64,000 bases of DNA. It comes from Candidatus Fermentibacteraceae bacterium. Its GTDB lineage: Bacteria; Fermentibacterota; Fermentibacteria; Fermentibacterales; JCC-6. The notes beneath the pieces are model-generated. The model had not been told where the DNA came from. It did not search any database and saw only the letters and a list, made by a program, of their open reading frames with translations. The DNA lies in assembly GCA_016744855.1 (NCBI GenBank), contig JADGDO010000015.1, positions 1 through 64,000 on the forward strand. The letters run 5' to 3'. This document shows positions 61,533 to 64,000 of the stretch, piece after piece (position 1 is the stretch's first letter; each line of letters starts with the position of its first letter). The position numbers and the translations under genes were made by a program.

Positions 61533-64000
61533 CTAGTGTAAAACAGTCAGACGGGTGGATGCTGAACCACTCGTGGACTTAAAGAACAAAATATAAACAC
61601 CGTTTGGAAGGAGAGAGCTGAAATCAGCTGAAACACTTCCTCCATAATTATCAGGTAAATCAATTCTTGAAACTACTCTTCCCGCTAGATCGTACAGAAT
61701 CGCTTCTGAAGCAGCCGATGAAGTTTCATAGTTAAAGCTGAAAGCACCATTACCTGGGTTCCTTGAAAGAAGATAAACTCTTGTGTAATCGGCGCTTTGC
61801 ATCCAGCCGGGGTTTGACTCTCCCGGTGAACCTGGAAGAGCTGCTGGCAGCCAGCTCGAAGCAAGAGCCGGTTGAGACAGTGGTGTTTCCAAGTACATGA
61901 TACCTGTTTCATCTATTGGCCAGTTCTGATCCCACGCAAGGGAAAATATCAGGTTTCCCAGCTCGGAGTAAAGAGAAAGGGATTCATCGTTCAAATTTAA
62001 ACCGAAATTAAGGTCTATCTTTTCACAGCCTGCTGAGGGAAATGATTCGATATCGTTTGCTGCCAGAAGAATTCCCCAGGGAGAAAGGGTGGTTCCATCG
62101 GGGAAAAGAGACACATTACTATCTGAGTCCATTAAATACCATTGCGATAAATCTATGCCTCTTTCGGAATAATTGTAGAGTTCAATCCAGTCATTCCCTC
62201 CCTCTGCGCATATCTCGCTGGGAATCAGCATACCTGGCTCTGGTAGAAGAGAATCACCGTTTGCTATAGACCACTCGTACTTCCTGTTCCAGGATGGATC
62301 GGACAGCTCGAGGTGGGTTCCCGCAGGAAGAGGTGTTCCGGCGTCTCCAAAGATGGTTGATCCGCTGAAAAGTGGTTCTGCTCTTTCTGATGAGTTTGAT
62401 AGATAGAAAGTTTGTCCTGGATTTATTAGCGTGGACTCTGGTAGAAAAACATTACCTTCTGGTTGACCCAGAGAGAATCTGCAGAGTGAGATATCCTGCT
62501 GCTCAGTTGAGGTGTTTACTATTGGTAGTACCCATAAATTTTCCCCACACCAGAGAGGAATTCCAGGGGTGAAAAGTTCTGGAGATAAGTCGGCTAGAGC
62601 TACCCTCGCTGATGGTGTTGGATCGGGCCTATCGTTATATCCCCTCAGGCTCCATGCCGGGTAGAACACACGGAACATGTCACTTAGGCCGTAAGGACCA
62701 AATGCCATATTGATGCTGTATGTTCCGGTTGGAACGGGTATCTCAATTTCCCATTCACTGTCATCATCATCCAGCAATTCAGACTTGTCTTCTTCCATGC
62801 TGAGCCAGACCTCAGGTTGACCGTCAAACGAGGTAAGACAGACAACTCCGTGTGGTGCTGTTCCACTGAGAGCAAGTTCAACCTCTATAGAAGACTGCAT
62901 GTTTAAACAAGAGGAAATAGAGATTTCCTCGACCTTTGGAATTCCATCAGTAATTGTTAGACCGGAGAGAAAGTCAGACCTTGTCTCCAGGTCGTTGATG
63001 ATAACGGCACAGAGTGAATCATATTGGTAAATCGAGTACTCGTAAAAAGGGTCTTGTGCAATATCATCTCTGATTAGCAATCTGATTGAATCTACCATCT
63101 GAGGAAGATCGTCTTTAAGAACAATCATTGTTTGAAAGAGAAGATCATTGAATTCATCCATGTTTTCCTGAGAAGATAGGATGCTGCGTGTTGCCCCGAA
63201 GTAACCAATGTCCGCAAGATGTTTATCTGTAACCCAGGTGCTGTCGTATACACCCCTCCAGGTGTTTCCAAAGGTTGCATCCCGGTCCCAGGGGTAGTAA
63301 TGCCACTGGCCGTCAACTCGGTGAAGATAGAAGTTTTTTATAACACCGTCATTGTCACCTATAACAGCGTGTACTGCAAAAGCAGCAAGAAATTCATTAG
63401 TTACGAGAGATGATACATCTTCTCTAAAACAAGCCTCTATCAGCTCAAGGAGTTGATTCCCGTAGGGAGAGCTGTCAATTTTTGGCTCATATCCCGCCAG
63501 TCCTGTTGTGTCTGAGTAGTGGTGGGAAAGCCTGCCCATTGTGTCCACATTTTTGAAAAGAGGTCCGAATGAGAGTCCATTTCTTTCATAGAAATAACGG
63601 TCAATTCTTTCAACACTCTCATACACTCCCCAGTTGACGTTGTTGAAAGAGAGTGTAACAAATTCCGTTTCGGGGGCGGGAAAGCCCAATTCTCTGGTGA
63701 TGTAAAGCCCGAGAGAGTTTCTCATCAGAGAAGCGTCACGGAATTGAGCATTTAGAAGAAGATGCCCGTTCGCGAGAGGGACAACAGAGGGATCTTCTAT
63801 GGTGATATGCCAGCTTTTTTTATTGCACCCAAGACTTGTTCCTCCTCTGAGAGAGATAGTGCAATCGCCCGCTTCACCGTTAAAAGAAATGGAAGCGGGG
63901 AACTCTAGATCCTTGTTAGGAGGATTTGCAGTGAGCTGGTCAAGATGTATTGGATCAACTGTTACCTCATAAAGAGGTAGAGATCCCTGGAAAAACAGTA
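61533..64000 (-). CDS. Secreted CotH-like kinase + lamin-tail domain + T9SS-like sorting domain; 5' end outside the window
   Basis: Manual translation stays open beyond the ORF-track start to the window edge (ISLRGGTSLGCNKKSWHITIEDPS...). CotH motifs GDNDGVIKNFYLHRVDGQWHYYPWDRDATFG; LTD ICAEGGNDWIELYNYSERGIDLSQWYLMDSD; C-terminal LYDLAGRVVSRI...LLPNGVYILFFKSTSGSASTRLTVLH. Confidence 0.9.
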   Translation of the reverse strand, partial: LFFQGSLPLYEVTVDPIHLDQLTANPPNKDLEFPASISFNGEAGDCTISLRGGTSLGCNKKSWHITIEDPSVVPLANGHLLLNAQFRDASLMRNSLGLYITRELGFPAPETEFVTLSFNNVNWGVYESVERIDRYFYERNGLSFGPLFKNVDTMGRLSHHYSDTTGLAGYEPKIDSSPYGNQLLELIEACFREDVSSLVTNEFLAAFAVHAVIGDNDGVIKNFYLHRVDGQWHYYPWDRDATFGNTWRGVYDSTWVTDKHLADIGYFGATRSILSSQENMDEFNDLLFQTMIVLKDDLPQMVDSIRLLIRDDIAQDPFYEYSIYQYDSLCAVIINDLETRSDFLSGLTITDGIPKVEEISISSCLNMQSSIEVELALSGTAPHGVVCLTSFDGQPEVWLSMEEDKSELLDDDDSEWEIEIPVPTGTYSINMAFGPYGLSDMFRVFYPAWSLRGYNDRPDPTPSARVALADLSPELFTPGIPLWCGENLWVLPIVNTSTEQQDISLCRFSLGQPEGNVFLPESTLINPGQTFYLSNSSERAEPLFSGSTIFGDAGTPLPAGTHLELSDPSWNRKYEWSIANGDSLLPEPGMLIPSEICAEGGNDWIELYNYSERGIDLSQWYLMDSDSNVSLFPDGTTLSPWGILLAANDIESFPSAGCEKIDLNFGLNLNDESLSLYSELGNLIFSLAWDQNWPIDETGIMYLETPLSQPALASSWLPAALPGSPGESNPGWMQSADYTRVYLLSRNPGNGAFSFNYETSSAASEAILYDLAGRVVSRIDLPDNYGGSVSADFSSLLPNGVYILFFKSTSGSASTRLTVLH

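Overview
The window is the chromosomal origin region of an uncultured-type bacterium. My guess is an FCB-group or Fermentibacterota-like lineage, but the sequence alone does not prove this. Genes on the - strand run left from dnaA: dnaA, dnaN, DUF721, gyrB, gyrA, a 1190-aa orphan, an asparaginase, a bactofilin, and a complete V-type ATPase operon. Genes on the + strand run right from rpmH: rpmH, rnpA, yidD, yidC, mnmE, mnmG, rsmG, parA, parB. I see one perfect and one near-perfect parS site. Other recognisable genes are lexA, hydF, gltX, three tRNAs (initiator Met, Ser-GCT, Glu-CTC), a ptb-buk-iorA-iorB fermentation operon, and several secreted proteins with C-terminal T9SS-like sorting domains plus a PorV/PorQ-like protein. 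The accessory-like parts are (a) a 2.3-kb segment bounded by 44-bp direct repeats at the 3' end of tRNA-Glu, carrying a VCBS-repeat gene and a D-arm-less tRNA-like structure, and (b) the right end, where DUF4956, a VTC-type polyphosphate polymerase, a porin and a secreted CotH-like kinase are packed together. I regard (b) as the best candidate for an under-described system. Other points worth checking are Na+-type ligand residues in the V-ATPase K subunit, a large orphan protein translationally coupled to gyrA, degenerate G4 motifs in MnmE and HydF, and a cluster of DnaA-box-like sites outside the dnaA locus. I found no CRISPR array, transposase, phage gene cluster or known defence system.
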